Shown here: positions 50,608 to 60,966 of the stretch, piece by piece
How positions within the stretch are numbered: position 1 is the stretch's first letter
Layout of the letters: each line of letters begins with the position of its first letter
Source: Gammaproteobacteria bacterium
Lineage (GTDB): Bacteria; Pseudomonadota; Gammaproteobacteria; Xanthomonadales; Xanthomonadaceae
Length of the DNA: 64,000 nucleotides
Assembly (NCBI GenBank): GCA_025352045.1
Contig: JANXUD010000058.1
Coordinates: forward strand, 1-64,000
Reading direction: 5' to 3'
Translations under genes and position numbers: made by a program
Notes under the pieces: generated by a model
What the model saw: only the letters and a program-made list of their open reading frames with translations
Databases searched by the model: none
What the model was told of the DNA's origin: nothing

Positions 50608-52077
50608 ATGTGCGGCATCATCGGAATCGTCGGCCAGACTGACGTCGCCCCGGCGCTCTACGACGGCCTGACCGTCCTGCAGCATCGCGGGCAGGACGCG
50701 GCCGGCATCGCCACCGTGGACGGCATCCACGTGCAGCTGCACAAGGGCAATGGCCTGGTCGCGGACGTGTTCGAAACCAGCGACATGCTGCGCCTCGCGG
50801 GCCGGGTCGGCATCGGCCATTGCCGCTATCCCACCGCCGGTAGCGCCGGTTCGGACGAAGCCCAGCCGTTCTACGTGAACTCGCCCTACGGCATCGCCCT
50901 GTCGCACAACGGCAACCTGATCAACATGGACGCGCTGCGTCGGGAAGTCTTCGAGCAGGACCGCCGGCACATCAACACCGAGTCCGATTCCGAAGTGCTG
51001 CTGAACGTGTTCGCGCACGAGTTGCGCGAGCAGGGTGCGCTGACCCCGCAGGCGGCGCTGAACGCGGTGACCGGCGTGCACCGCCGCTGCAAGGGCGGCT
51101 ATGCGATCGTCGGGCTGGTGCTGGGCCTGGGACTATTTGCCTTCCGCGACCCGCACGGCATCCGGCCGCTGGTTCTGGGCAAGCGCACGACGCCGGCGGG
51201 CGACGAATACGCCGTCGCCTCGGAATCGGTGGCGCTGGACATCCTCGGCTTCACCCGCATGCGGGACGTCGCGCCGGGCGAGGCGATCGTCATCACGGCG
51301 CGCGGCGAGCTGTTCACCCAACAGGCCGCCGAGCCGCAACAGCACACGCCCTGCATCTTCGAGTACGTGTATTTCGCGCGGCCCGATTCGATGATGGACG
51401 ATGTCTCGGTACACAAGGCGCGCATGCGCATGGGCGTGAAGCTGGGCGAGAAGATCCTGCGCCTGCGCCCGGACCACGACATCGACACGGTCATCCCGAT
51501 CCCCGACACCTCGCGCGACGCCGCGCTGGAGATCGCCAACGTGCTGGGCGTGAAGTACCGCGAGGGCTTCATCAAGAACCGCTACATCGGCCGCACCTTC
51601 ATCATGCCCGGCCAGGGCCAGCGGATGAAGTCGGTGCGCCGCAAGCTCAACGCCATCCCGCTGGAGTTCAAGGACCGCGTGGTGCTTCTGGTCGATGATT
51701 CCATTGTTCGCGGCACCACCTCGCAGCAGATCATCCAGATGGCGCGCGATGCGGGGGCGCGGAAGGTTTACCTTGCCTCGGCTGCTCCACCAGTTCGGTT
51801 TCCGAACGTGTACGGCATCGATATGCCGGCGGCGGACGAGTTGGTCGCGCACGGGCGCAGCGAGCAGGAAATCCAGGAGCTGCTGGGCGCCGACTGGCTG
51901 ATCTACCAGGACCTCGCCGATCTCGAGGATGCCGTCTCGGGTCCGAAGCACAAGCTGACCACGTTCGATTCGTCCTGCTTCGACGGCAAGTACGTCACCG
52001 GCATCGAGCCGGGCTACTTCGAGCGCCTGCAGCAGGCCCGCAGCGACGATGCCAAGCGCAAGCGCCGCGCCGGATAG
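50608..52077 (+). CDS. purF: Amidophosphoribosyltransferase
   Basis: 489 aa; [63 protein letters not shown]. Confidence 0.98.
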   Translation: MCGIIGIVGQTDVAPALYDGLTVLQHRGQDAAGIATVDGIHVQLHKGNGLVADVFETSDMLRLAGRVGIGHCRYPTAGSAGSDEAQPFYVNSPYGIALSHNGNLINMDALRREVFEQDRRHINTESDSEVLLNVFAHELREQGALTPQAALNAVTGVHRRCKGGYAIVGLVLGLGLFAFRDPHGIRPLVLGKRTTPAGDEYAVASESVALDILGFTRMRDVAPGEAIVITARGELFTQQAAEPQQHTPCIFEYVYFARPDSMMDDVSVHKARMRMGVKLGEKILRLRPDHDIDTVIPIPDTSRDAALEIANVLGVKYREGFIKNRYIGRTFIMPGQGQRMKSVRRKLNAIPLEFKDRVVLLVDDSIVRGTTSQQIIQMARDAGARKVYLASAAPPVRFPNVYGIDMPAADELVAHGRSEQEIQELLGADWLIYQDLADLEDAVSGPKHKLTTFDSSCFDGKYVTGIEPGYFERLQQARSDDAKRKRRAG

Positions 52078-52906
52078 CCCGGCGCCGGCGGTGGACGCGC
52101 TGTACGACGCGCTTGCCCACTGCCTGGCCGCAAGCACGGTCGACGGAAAACTCGCGGGCGTGGCGGCGCTCTCGCGCGACTTCGCCAACGGGATCATCGG
52201 CACTGTCCCGGCGTCGCCAGCGCCGCCGATCCGCGCACCCGGGCGGCCACCGCGCCCGCTGATGGTGGCGGCGCGCGACGTGCCGCACCGGGGCCTCGGA
52301 ACCCCCGAAGGGCGCGCGGCCTTGCTGCATGCCGTGGCGCACATCGAATTCAACGCGATCGACCTCGCGCTCGACGCGGCCTTCCGCTTCCGCGACATGC
52401 CCGATGCCTATCGCGCCGACTGGATTTCCGTGGCCGCCGACGAAGCACGGCATTTCTCGCTGCTGTCGGCGCGCATGGCCGCGCTTGGCGTCGCCTACGG
52501 CGACTTCCCCGCGCACAACGGCCTCTGGGAGATGGCGGAGAAGACCGCGCATTCCTGCATCGCACGCATGGCCCTGGTGCCGCGGGTGCTGGAGGCGCGC
52601 GGACTGGACGTCACGCCGGGCATGGTCGCGCGGCTGCGTGCCGTGGGTGACCTGGAGTCGGTGGCCGTGCTCGAGGTGATCCTGGCCGAGGAAGTGCGGC
52701 ACGTGGCGATCGGCAGCCAGTGGTTTGCCTGGTGTTGCGAGCGCGAGGGCCTGGTGCCGGACCAGACCTTCCTGGCGCTGGCCCGCGACGAGGCGCGCGG
52801 CGCCATCCGCGGGCCCTTCAATCTTCCTGCGCGCACCGCGGCCGGCTTCGCCGAGTCCGAACTGCGCGCACTCATGGACTGGTCGGACAAGGAGCGTCAG
52901 CGATGA
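52049..52906 (+). CDS. DUF455 (ferritin-like) family protein
   Basis: [59 protein letters not shown]; overlaps purF by 29 nt. Confidence 0.9.
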   Translation: MPSASAAPDSPAPAVDALYDALAHCLAASTVDGKLAGVAALSRDFANGIIGTVPASPAPPIRAPGRPPRPLMVAARDVPHRGLGTPEGRAALLHAVAHIEFNAIDLALDAAFRFRDMPDAYRADWISVAADEARHFSLLSARMAALGVAYGDFPAHNGLWEMAEKTAHSCIARMALVPRVLEARGLDVTPGMVARLRAVGDLESVAVLEVILAEEVRHVAIGSQWFAWCCEREGLVPDQTFLALARDEARGAIRGPFNLPARTAAGFAESELRALMDWSDKERQR

Positions 52907-53625
52907 GCAGGAATGCAGGGATGGCGATGGCGATCACGACCGCGTTGCTGCTCGCAGCCTGCCAGCCGCAGGCGGCCGATCCGTCGGAGCTGTCGCCCGC
53001 GCAGCGTGCGCAGGCAAGCGGCCTGCTGCGCGACTACGAGGCGGCGCGCGCAGGCGGCAACTGGACCGTGGCCGAAGCCCTGGCCGGGCAGCTGCAAAAG
53101 CGCTTCCCGGACAGCGAGCAGGCGGGCCGCATCGCGACCAGCGTCGCTGAGGTGCATTCCAAGGCCGACGCCCAGCGCGACGCGCATCGGCTCGAGGACC
53201 TGTGGACCTACCAGTCGGTCGCCGTGGGCAAGGGCGTGCAACGCACCGCGTCGATCGACAGCCGCACGGTGGCGGTGGACGAGGGCGAACCGGCGCCCAG
53301 CGCCGACGCCCAATTGATCCTGCGCGACCATCCGGACTGGGGCCGAAGCGCCTACCTGCTGCTGGCCGAGAAGGATTTCCGCTGCGGCAAGCCCTGCCGA
53401 CTGGCGCTGCGCTTCGACGACGGTGCCGAAGCCAGTTGGGCCGGCAAGCAGGCCGACTCGGGCAAGGGGCCCGCCCTGTTCGTCGAGGACGACGCGCGCT
53501 TCCTCGAGGCCTTGTCGAAGGCCAGGCTGGTGCACTTCGGCCTGCCGGCCGGCAGCGGCCGCATCGCCTCGCTCAGCTTCGAAACCGGGGGCTTCCGCCG
53601 CGAGCGTTACGACCGCGGGAAATAG
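52903..53625 (+). CDS. Hypothetical lipoprotein (240 aa)
   Basis: [23 protein letters not shown] lipobox; 4-nt overlap with DUF455 gene. Confidence 0.7.
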   Translation: MSRNAGMAMAITTALLLAACQPQAADPSELSPAQRAQASGLLRDYEAARAGGNWTVAEALAGQLQKRFPDSEQAGRIATSVAEVHSKADAQRDAHRLEDLWTYQSVAVGKGVQRTASIDSRTVAVDEGEPAPSADAQLILRDHPDWGRSAYLLLAEKDFRCGKPCRLALRFDDGAEASWAGKQADSGKGPALFVEDDARFLEALSKARLVHFGLPAGSGRIASLSFETGGFRRERYDRGK

Positions 53626-53628
53626 GCG

Positions 53629-54360
53629 CTAGAGCGTGGACAGCGCGATGCCATCGGCATCCACGCGCAGCACCGAGCCCTGCTCGTACCAATCGCCGAG
53701 CACGATCCGCTGCGCCGGCTGGCCAGCAACATCCAGCACGTGCACGGCGGGCCGGTGGGTGTGGCCGTGGATCAGCCGGCGCACGCCGTAGCGCGCCATC
53801 GTCGCCGCGACCGTGGCCGGATTGGCGTCGGTGATCGCTTCCAGCGTGCCGCCCGCGCGCAGTCCGCCCTGGTGTTGCGCGCTGGCCAGCCGCGCGCGCT
53901 CGGCGAAGGCCCGGCGTTCGGCCAGCGGCTTGGCCAGGAAGTCGGATTGCCAGGCGGGGTCGCGCACCTGCGCGCGAAAGGCCAGGTAAGCGAGGTCGTC
54001 GGTGCACAACAGGTCACCGTGCATCAGCAGGGTCGGTTCGCCCGCCAGGCGCACGACGCAGGGATCGGGCAGCAGGCGCGCGCCGGTGTCGTCGGCGAAG
54101 CGCGTGCCGAGCAGGAAATCGCGGTTGCCGCGGGCGATCCAGCTCGGGACGCCGGCCGCGACCAGGGACGCAAGGGCGGCGCGCACTTCGACGCCGGGGG
54201 CATCGGCATCGTCGTCGCCGATCCAGGCTTCGAACAGGTCGCCGAGGATGTACAACGCCTCGGCGTCAACCGCTTCCGTGCGCAGGAAGTCCAGGAACAG
54301 GCGCGTCGTCTGCGGACGCGCCGCGTCGAGGTGGAGGTCGGAGACGAACAGCGTGGTCAC
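53629..54360 (-). CDS. lpxH: UDP-2,3-diacylglucosamine diphosphatase
   Basis: TLFVSDLHLDAARPQTTRLFLDFL; ALYILGDLFEAWIGDDD; WIARGNRDFLLG; LMHGDLLCTDD; HGHTHRPAVH. Confidence 0.96.
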   Translation of the reverse strand: MTTLFVSDLHLDAARPQTTRLFLDFLRTEAVDAEALYILGDLFEAWIGDDDADAPGVEVRAALASLVAAGVPSWIARGNRDFLLGTRFADDTGARLLPDPCVVRLAGEPTLLMHGDLLCTDDLAYLAFRAQVRDPAWQSDFLAKPLAERRAFAERARLASAQHQGGLRAGGTLEAITDANPATVAATMARYGVRRLIHGHTHRPAVHVLDVAGQPAQRIVLGDWYEQGSVLRVDADGIALSTL

Positions 54361-54370
54361 GCGCGCTGGC

Positions 54371-55015
54371 TCACTTGGCCGCGTCGACCAGGCTCGCGCG
54401 CTCGACCAGCACTGGCGTCAGCGGCACGTCGCCGCCGAATGGCCCGCGCTTGCCCGTGGCGACGGCACGGATCTTGTCCACCACGTCCATGCCCTCGACC
54501 ACGCGGCCGAACACGCAGTAGCCGGTCATGGCCGGCGGCTGTTCGCCGCGGTAGTCGAGCTGGCGGTTGTCGACGGTATTGATGAAGAACTGCGAGCGCG
54601 CCGAGTCGCGTTCGCTGCGCTTGCGCGCCGCGCTGAGGGTGCCGCGCAGGTTGGACAGGCCGTTGTTGGCCTCGTTGCGCACCGGCGCGCGCTCGGGCTT
54701 GGGCTGCAGGTCGGCCGTGTAGTCGCCGCCCTGCACGAGGAAATCGGCGAGCACGCGATGGAAGATGGTGCCGTTGTAGTGGCCGTCCCGAACGTAGGAC
54801 AGGAAGTTGGCCACGGTCGCCGGCGCCTTGTCCGGGTAAAGCTCAATCAGGATCCGGCCCTGGCTGGTGTCCAGCGCCACCCGCGGCCCGGCAGCGACCG
54901 AAGGCGGGAGCGCGGGCAGGGCCACGGCGTTGCCAGCCGGATGGACATGGGCGGGGGCGGGCGTGGCGAGGGTTGCCGCCAGGCAGAGCAGGGCGGCGCG
55001 GAAGCTTGCGTTCAT
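54371..55015 (-). CDS. Cyclophilin-type peptidylprolyl isomerase (exported)
   Basis: Signal peptide; RILIELYPDKAPATVANFLSYVRDGHYNGTIFHRVLADFLVQGGDYT; YCVFGRVVEGMDVVDKI. Confidence 0.95.
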   Translation of the reverse strand: MNASFRAALLCLAATLATPAPAHVHPAGNAVALPALPPSVAAGPRVALDTSQGRILIELYPDKAPATVANFLSYVRDGHYNGTIFHRVLADFLVQGGDYTADLQPKPERAPVRNEANNGLSNLRGTLSAARKRSERDSARSQFFINTVDNRQLDYRGEQPPAMTGYCVFGRVVEGMDVVDKIRAVATGKRGPFGGDVPLTPVLVERASLVDAAK

Positions 55016-55121
55016 GACCTGGATTTTACCTGCACACAGGTCAGGCACGGCGAAGCGTCACGATGCCGGTCAGCGGGCGTATTGTGTCTGTCCCACCCGC
55101 GATGTGTCCCAGGAGGTTGCC

Positions 55122-55562
55122 ATGTCCCGTCGCCTGTCGATTTTCATGCTGCTGCCGGCCTTGCTCGCACTCGGCCTCGCACAGGCCCAGGGGCTGCCGC
55201 GGACCCCGCGCCCGGACGATGCCCGCGTCTATTTCATCAGCCCGGCCAAGGGCCAGGTCGTGCATGGCAAGGTACTCGTGCAGTTCGGACTGAGCGGCAT
55301 GGGCGTGTCGCCGGCCGGCGTGACCGGGCCTGGCACCGAAAACACCGGCCACCACCACCTGTTCGTGGACGCGCCGCCGCCAGCGGCCGACCAGGTCTTG
55401 CCGAAGGACGAGCACCACCTGCATTTCGGCAAGGGCCAGACCGAAACCACGCTCGACCTGCCCAAGGGCAAGCACACCCTGCAACTGGTGTTCGCGGACG
55501 CCAACCACTTGCCGCACGATCCGCCACTGATGTCGGAGCGGATCCAGATCACGGTGAAGTAG
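55122..55562 (+). CDS. DUF4399 domain-containing exported protein
   Basis: Signal peptide; ARVYFISPAKGQVVHGKVLVQFGLSGMGVSPAG...TGHHHLFVDAPPP...HLHFGKGQTETTLDLPKGKHTLQLVFADANHLPHDPPLMSERIQI. Confidence 0.9.
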   Translation: MSRRLSIFMLLPALLALGLAQAQGLPRTPRPDDARVYFISPAKGQVVHGKVLVQFGLSGMGVSPAGVTGPGTENTGHHHLFVDAPPPAADQVLPKDEHHLHFGKGQTETTLDLPKGKHTLQLVFADANHLPHDPPLMSERIQITVK

Positions 55563-55609
55563 GGCCCGTCCGGCAATGCGCGGCCAACGGCCTGGCCGCG
55601 TCCCTGGGC

Positions 55610-55615
55610 TAAAAT
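55610..55615 (+). promoter_or_regulatory. TAAAAT -10 box for gltX
   Basis: TAAAAT overlaps the upstream in-frame ATG at 55614, so ATG 55644 is favoured as start. Confidence 0.45.
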
Positions 55616-55643
55616 GCGCGGCTTCCCTCCGTCGAGCGCCGCG

Positions 55644-57050
55644 ATGACCTGCCGTACCCGCTTCGCCCCGAGCCCGACCGGCTTCCTGCACATCGGCGGC
55701 GCGCGCACCGCGCTGTATTGCTACCTCGAGGCCCGCCAGCGCGGCGGCAAGTTCATCCTGCGCGTCGAAGACACCGACCGCGAGCGCTCCACCGACGAGA
55801 ACGTCAAGGCGATCCTCGACGCCATGGACTGGCTCGGCCTGGAGTACGACGAGGGCCCGATCTACCAGACGGATCGCCTCGACCGCTACCGCGAAGTGGC
55901 CGAGCAGATGCTCGCCGACGGCCTGGCGTATTACGCCTACGAGACGCGCGAGGAGCTGGAGGCGATGCGCGAGGCCGCGCTCGCCGCCAAGGAGAAGCCG
56001 CGCTACAACGGCCACTACCGCGAGCTTGGCGCGCCGTTCCGCGAGGACCCGAACCGCGTGATCCGCTTCAAGAACCCGCCGGATGGCACGGTGGTGTTCG
56101 AGGACGCGATCAAGGGCCGGATCGAGTGGAGCAATACCGAGCTCGATGACCTGGTGATCTTCCGCTCGGACGGCTATCCGACCTACAACTTCGCGGTGGT
56201 GGTGGACGACCTGGACATGGCTATCACCGACGTGATCCGCGGCGACGACCACGTCAACAACACCCCACGCCAGATCAACGTGTATCGCGCACTGGGCAAG
56301 CCGGAGCCGCGCTTCGCGCACATGCCGATGATCCTGGGCCCGGACGGCGCCAAGCTGAGCAAGCGACACGGCGCGGTCAGCGTGATGCAGTACCGCGACG
56401 ACGGCTTCCTGCCGCACGCCTTGCTCAACTATCTCGTCCGGCTGGGCTGGTCGCATGGCGACCAGGAAATCTTCAGCCGTGCGGAGATGGTGTCCCTGTT
56501 CCGGATCGAGGACGTCAACCATTCGGCCTCGCGCTTCGATGTCGAGAAGCTCAGCTGGCTAAACCAGCACTACCTGAAGACCGATGATGCGGCCGAGGTC
56601 GGCGAACACCTGCGTTGGCACCTGCGGCAGGCGGGCTACGACCTCGACGCGGGACCGGCGCCGGCCGACGTGGTGCTGGCGCTGCGCGATCGCGTGCAGA
56701 CGCTCAAGGACATGTCGGCGCGCGCGGCGGTCTGGTACCTGCCGCTCACCCACTACGATGCCGCCGCGGTGGCCAAGCACCTGGTGCCGGCGGCGGTTGC
56801 GCCCCTGCGGGCGGTGAGGCAGCAGCTGGAGGGCCTGCCAACCTGGTCGGCGCAGGCCGTGCATGAGGCCCTGGCGGCCACCAGCGCGACGCTGGGCGTT
56901 GGACTGGGCAAGATCGCCCAGCCGCTGCGCGTGGCGATCACCGGCACCCAGGTCTCGCCGTCCATCGAGCACACGGTCTTCCTGGCGGGCCGGGCGCAAG
57001 CCCTGGCCCGGATTGATGCCGCGCTGGCGAAAATCCAGGCCGCGGCTTGA
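55644..57050 (+). CDS. gltX: Glutamate--tRNA ligase
   Basis: [68 protein letters not shown]. Confidence 0.97.
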   Translation: MTCRTRFAPSPTGFLHIGGARTALYCYLEARQRGGKFILRVEDTDRERSTDENVKAILDAMDWLGLEYDEGPIYQTDRLDRYREVAEQMLADGLAYYAYETREELEAMREAALAAKEKPRYNGHYRELGAPFREDPNRVIRFKNPPDGTVVFEDAIKGRIEWSNTELDDLVIFRSDGYPTYNFAVVVDDLDMAITDVIRGDDHVNNTPRQINVYRALGKPEPRFAHMPMILGPDGAKLSKRHGAVSVMQYRDDGFLPHALLNYLVRLGWSHGDQEIFSRAEMVSLFRIEDVNHSASRFDVEKLSWLNQHYLKTDDAAEVGEHLRWHLRQAGYDLDAGPAPADVVLALRDRVQTLKDMSARAAVWYLPLTHYDAAAVAKHLVPAAVAPLRAVRQQLEGLPTWSAQAVHEALAATSATLGVGLGKIAQPLRVAITGTQVSPSIEHTVFLAGRAQALARIDAALAKIQAAA

Positions 57051-57539
57051 ATGCGGCGCGCGCCTGATCCCTGCAGCGACCCCACCCAGCATGTGCACGA
57101 CGCCGCGGGCTATGTACGCTCCGTCGAACAGGCCTGCGCGGCGCGCGGCCTGCGCCTGACGCCGCTGCGCGCGCAGGTCCTGGGGCTGGTGGCTGCGGCC
57201 GGCAAGCCGATCAAGGCCTACGACCTGCTCGACCGCTTGAAACGTGACAGCGCCAGCGCCGCGCCGCCGAGTGTCTACCGCGCGCTGGATTTCCTGCTCG
57301 CGCAGGGCTTCATCCACCGGCTGGAATCGATCAACGCCTTCATCGGATGCCACCATCCGCAGGTGCGGCATTCGGTGCCCTTCCTGATCTGCGACGGGTG
57401 CCAGGATGCAATCGAGCTCGAGGACGTGAGCATTCCCGACCTGCTGGACGCGCAGGCCCGCGCGCTTGGCTTCGTGCCGCGCGCGCAGACGCTGGAAGTG
57501 CACGGCCTCTGCGCCGCCTGCGCCGCGGCCGCCCGGTAA
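57051..57539 (+). CDS. zur: Fur-family transcriptional regulator, Zur-like
   Basis: LRLTPLRAQVLGLVAAAGKPIKAYDLLDRLKRD...PPSVYRALDFLLAQGFIHRLESINAFIGCHHP...FLICDGCQDAIEL...LEVHGLCAAC. Confidence 0.85.
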   Translation: MRRAPDPCSDPTQHVHDAAGYVRSVEQACAARGLRLTPLRAQVLGLVAAAGKPIKAYDLLDRLKRDSASAAPPSVYRALDFLLAQGFIHRLESINAFIGCHHPQVRHSVPFLICDGCQDAIELEDVSIPDLLDAQARALGFVPRAQTLEVHGLCAACAAAAR

Positions 57540-57582
57540 GGATGCTGGCGCCGCAGGGCGAGGGCTGAGCGGTCGCGCTCGG

Positions 57583-57619
57583 TTGAAGCGTCGCCATTGG
57601 AATGTTATATTGTTCCAAT
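57583..57619 (+). promoter_or_regulatory. Predicted sigma70 promoter with -10 inside a palindromic Zur-like operator, abutting the start codon
   Basis: TTGAAG (57583-57588), 17 bp, TATATT (57606-57611); ATTGGAATGTTATATTGTTCCAAT at 57596-57619 has 7-bp perfect terminal inverted arms; ATG starts at 57620. Confidence 0.65.
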
Positions 57620-58060
57620 ATGGCAAGTTCCCCCGCAGCCGCCGCGCCCCGCTGGTCCCTGCACCGTTGGATCGACTCCCTCGGCAGCGTCGGGGCGATG
57701 CTTTGCGCCGTGCATTGCGCCCTGTTGCCGGTCGCGATCGTCCTGCTGCCGGTGCTGGGGTCGGGATTCCTGGCCTCGCCGGGGTTCGAGCGCGGGTTTG
57801 TCGCCTTCGCCACCCTGCTAGCGACCGCCAGCCTCTGGCACGGCTATCGCGGCCACCGCGCCTATCACGCCTTCGCGCTGCTGGTCCCGGGCCTGATCGG
57901 CCTGTGGACGGGAATCCTGGTGCCTGCGCTGCACGATTCGCGGCTGTTGCACGCCGTGACGATGAGTATCGGCGGCAGCCTCGTCGCGGCCGCGCACCTG
58001 GTCAACCTGCGCCTGAGCCAGGGCCACTGCCACGAGCAAGCCTGCACGCACGTGCATTGA
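57620..58060 (+). CDS. MerC domain-containing membrane protein
   Basis: DSLGSVGAMLCAVHCALLPVAIVLLPVLG; HSRLL/GHCHEQACTHVH His/Cys-rich tail. Confidence 0.85.
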   Translation: MASSPAAAAPRWSLHRWIDSLGSVGAMLCAVHCALLPVAIVLLPVLGSGFLASPGFERGFVAFATLLATASLWHGYRGHRAYHAFALLVPGLIGLWTGILVPALHDSRLLHAVTMSIGGSLVAAAHLVNLRLSQGHCHEQACTHVH

Positions 58061-58125
58061 TTGCTTGGGTCCAGGGGCTGCGGATGCTAGGCTACGCGCC
58101 TTTCCGATTCTCCGAGGATGCAACG

Positions 58126-58302
58126 ATGGGCAAGGGCGACCGCAAGACGGCCAAGGGCAAGCGCAACATCTCCAGCTACGGCAATTCCCGCACGAATTCG
58201 CCAGCGAAGGTCGTCGCCAAGTCGCCGGCCGCCGCTGCCAAGCCCAAGGCCGCTGCTGCCGCCCCGGCGCGCAAGGTTGCGGTGAAGAAGGCCGCCAAGT
58301 AG
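58126..58302 (+). CDS. 30S ribosomal protein THX-like (bTHX) with Lys/Ala tail
   Basis: MGKGDRKTAKGKRNISSYGNSRTNSPAK... matches the THX family N-terminus; tail AAAAKPKAAAAAPARKVAVKKAAK. Confidence 0.85.
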   Translation: MGKGDRKTAKGKRNISSYGNSRTNSPAKVVAKSPAAAAKPKAAAAAPARKVAVKKAAK

Positions 58303-58328
58303 GCGACTGCGCCACGTCGCTGTACCGC

Positions 58329-58356
58329 GAACCCCGCCCAGGCGGGGTTCGTCGTT
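58329..58356. terminator. Hairpin terminator
   Basis: gaaccccgcc ca ggcggggttc gtcgttt: 10-bp stem. Confidence 0.7.
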
Positions 58357-58399
58357 TCCGGGCGCCGAATCGGCGACGGGCCGGGACAGCCCGGCCGGT

Positions 58400-59659
58400 T
58401 CAGGGTTGGCCCACCAGCAGGCGTCCGCCGGCGAGCAAGCGCTGCAGCGGCGCGCCACCGAGCCAATAGCACAGCTCGCTCGGATGGCCGATCCGCCACT
58501 GCGCGATATCCGCGCGAAGTCCGGGGACCAGCGTGCCACGATCGGCCAGGCCCAGGGCGCGCGCAGCATTGCAGGTTGCGCCGCGCAGTGCTTCTTCGGG
58601 GGTCAGGCGGAAATGCGTGCAGGCCAGCGCCATGGCCAGGCGCAGCGATTGCAGGGGCGAGGTGCCAGGGTTGAGATCGGTGGCCACGGCCATCGGCACG
58701 CCGTGCGCGCGCAGCAGGTCCAGCGGCGGCAGGCGCGTTTCGCGAAGCACGTGGAAGGCGCCCGGCAACAGCACCGCCACCGTGCCTGCACGCGCCATCG
58801 CCTGCACGGACGCGGCGCTGCTGAATTCGATGTGGTCGGCAGACAGGCCGCCAAACTCCGCCGCCAGCGCCGCGCCGCCGAGGTCGCTGAGCTGGTCGGC
58901 ATGCAGCTTCACTGCCAGGCCGAGCGAGCGCGCCGCCTCGAACACGCGCCGCACCTGCGCAGGACTGAAACCGATGCCCTCGCAAAACGCATCCACCGCG
59001 TCCACCAGCCCCTCGGCGTGCAGGGTGGCCAGCCAGTCGCAGGCCGCGCCGATGTAGTCGTCGGCGCGTCCGGCGAATTCCGGCGGAAGGGCGTGGGCGG
59101 CCAGGAAGGTGCAACGCACCTCCAGGCCAAGTTCGCGACCCAGGCGACGCGCGACGCGCAACATCTTGCGTTCGTTGTCCAGGTCCAGGCCGTAGCCGGA
59201 CTTGATTTCGATCGTCGCCACGCCGTCGTCGCGCAGCGCGATCGCGCGCGGCAGCGATTCGGCGTGCAGTGCCTCCTCGCTGGCGGCGCGCGTGGCGCGC
59301 ACGGTGGACACGATGCCGCCGCCTTCGCGGGCGATCTGTTCGTAGCTGGCGCCCTGCAGGCGGCGCTCGGCCTCGATCGCGCGGTTGCCGGCGAACACCA
59401 GGTGGGTATGGCAGTCCACCAGTGCGGGCGTGATCCAGTCGCCCCCGGCGCTGAGCCGCTGCCGCGCCCGCGCCGACTGCGCCGGGTCAAGGTCTGCCCG
59501 CGCGCCGATCCAGGCGATGCGGCCGTCGCGCCAGGCGACGGCGCCGTCCTCGATCACACCGTAGCCCGCGCCGCCGACGAGCGTCGCCAGCCGGGCGTCG
59601 AGGAGCAGGCCGTCCCACGGAGCGTCATCGGGGGCGGTGGAATCGGGGGCCGCTGTCAT
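58400..59659 (-). CDS. hutI: Imidazolonepropionase
   Basis: 419 aa; [78 protein letters not shown]. Confidence 0.96.
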   Translation of the reverse strand: MTAAPDSTAPDDAPWDGLLLDARLATLVGGAGYGVIEDGAVAWRDGRIAWIGARADLDPAQSARARQRLSAGGDWITPALVDCHTHLVFAGNRAIEAERRLQGASYEQIAREGGGIVSTVRATRAASEEALHAESLPRAIALRDDGVATIEIKSGYGLDLDNERKMLRVARRLGRELGLEVRCTFLAAHALPPEFAGRADDYIGAACDWLATLHAEGLVDAVDAFCEGIGFSPAQVRRVFEAARSLGLAVKLHADQLSDLGGAALAAEFGGLSADHIEFSSAASVQAMARAGTVAVLLPGAFHVLRETRLPPLDLLRAHGVPMAVATDLNPGTSPLQSLRLAMALACTHFRLTPEEALRGATCNAARALGLADRGTLVPGLRADIAQWRIGHPSELCYWLGGAPLQRLLAGGRLLVGQP

Positions 59660-59665
59660 GCGCCG

Positions 59666-59671
59666 ATTATG
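59666..59671 (-). promoter_or_regulatory. -10-like CATAAT of a predicted leaderless hutI transcript
   Basis: Minus strand CATAAT CGGCGC ATG; six bases between hexamer and start codon. Confidence 0.4.
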
Positions 59672-59720
59672 CGGCAAGACTCCGGCGCAACCCGCGCGCG
59701 GCGGCGACGCCACAGGCGAC

Positions 59721-59726
59721 TAGAAT
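59721..59726 (+). promoter_or_regulatory. -10-like TAGAAT of a predicted leaderless hutF transcript
   Basis: TAGAAT TGCCGC ATG at 59733. Confidence 0.4.
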
Positions 59727-59732
59727 TGCCGC

Positions 59733-60950
59733 ATGAGCGAACTGACCCTGCCCGGCCTGCCCAACATCCATTCGCATGCCTTCCAGCGCGCGATGGCTGG
59801 CCTGGCCGAACGGCAGGGGGATGCGCAGGACAGTTTCTGGACCTGGCGCGAACAGATGTACCGCTTCGCCGGTCGCATCAGTCCCGAGTCCCTGCATGAC
59901 GTGGCCGCCCAGCTGTATGTCGAGATGCTCGAGGCCGGCTACACCTCGGTCTGCGAATTCCATTACCTGCACCACCAGGCCGACGGCCGGCCGCACCCCG
60001 ATCCGGCGGCCATGTCCCAGGCCCTGGTGGCCGCGGCGCGCGAGACCGGCATCCGCCTGACCCTGCTGCCGGTGCTGTACATGCAGGGCGGCTTCGACGG
60101 CCGCCCGCTCGCGGACCGGCAGCGCCGGTTCGGCAACACGCTCGAGGCTTTTGTCGCACTGGTGGAGTCCCTGCGTGCACAACAGGATGCGCGCCTGCGC
60201 GTCGGCGTCGCGCTGCACAGCCTGCGCGCGGTCCCGCCCGATGCGATGCGCGCGCTGCTGGCGTCCCGGGTGGCGGACGGCCCGGTGCACATCCATGTCG
60301 CCGAGCAACTCGCCGAGGTGGACGAATGCATCGCACTGCGCGGCGCGCGCCCGGTGCAGTGGTTGCTCGACAACGCCGACGTGGACGCGCGCTGGACCCT
60401 GGTCCATGCCACCCACCTGGACGCGGCGGAACTGCAGGGCATCGCCGGCCGTGGCGCGGTGGTGGCGCTGTGCCCCACGACGGAAGCGAACCTGGGCGAC
60501 GGGCTGTTCCCGTTGCGCGAATTCCTGGATGCGGGCGGTCGGATCGGCATCGGCTCGGATTCCAATGTGTCCGTGTCGCCGGTGGAGGAATTGCGCTGGC
60601 TCGAGTACGGGCAGCGCCTGGCCACGCGCAAACGCAACATCGTCGCGAGCATGGACATGCCCAGTGTCGGCGAATCGCTGCTGGTCCGCGCCGTGGCGGG
60701 CGGTCGGCAATCGCTGGGCCAGGACGGCCTGGCGGGCGACACGCTCACGCTGGATCCGCAGGCCCCCGCGCTCGTGGGTGCGACGGCGGCGGACCTGCAC
60801 GACCGCTTCGTCTTCGCTGGCAATCGCGGCCTGGTGCGCGATGTCCGCGTTGGCGGCGAGCTGGTCGTCCGCGATGGCCGGCATCCGCGCGCCGAGGCCA
60901 TCGCCGAACGCTACCGCCACACCCTGCGCGGCTTGCTCGCCGCCCGCTAG
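59733..60950 (+). CDS. hutF: Formimidoylglutamate deiminase
   Basis: 405 aa; [108 protein letters not shown]. Confidence 0.95.
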   Translation: MSELTLPGLPNIHSHAFQRAMAGLAERQGDAQDSFWTWREQMYRFAGRISPESLHDVAAQLYVEMLEAGYTSVCEFHYLHHQADGRPHPDPAAMSQALVAAARETGIRLTLLPVLYMQGGFDGRPLADRQRRFGNTLEAFVALVESLRAQQDARLRVGVALHSLRAVPPDAMRALLASRVADGPVHIHVAEQLAEVDECIALRGARPVQWLLDNADVDARWTLVHATHLDAAELQGIAGRGAVVALCPTTEANLGDGLFPLREFLDAGGRIGIGSDSNVSVSPVEELRWLEYGQRLATRKRNIVASMDMPSVGESLLVRAVAGGRQSLGQDGLAGDTLTLDPQAPALVGATAADLHDRFVFAGNRGLVRDVRVGGELVVRDGRHPRAEAIAERYRHTLRGLLAAR

Positions 60951-60966
60951 GCCTGCGCCTGCGGCC

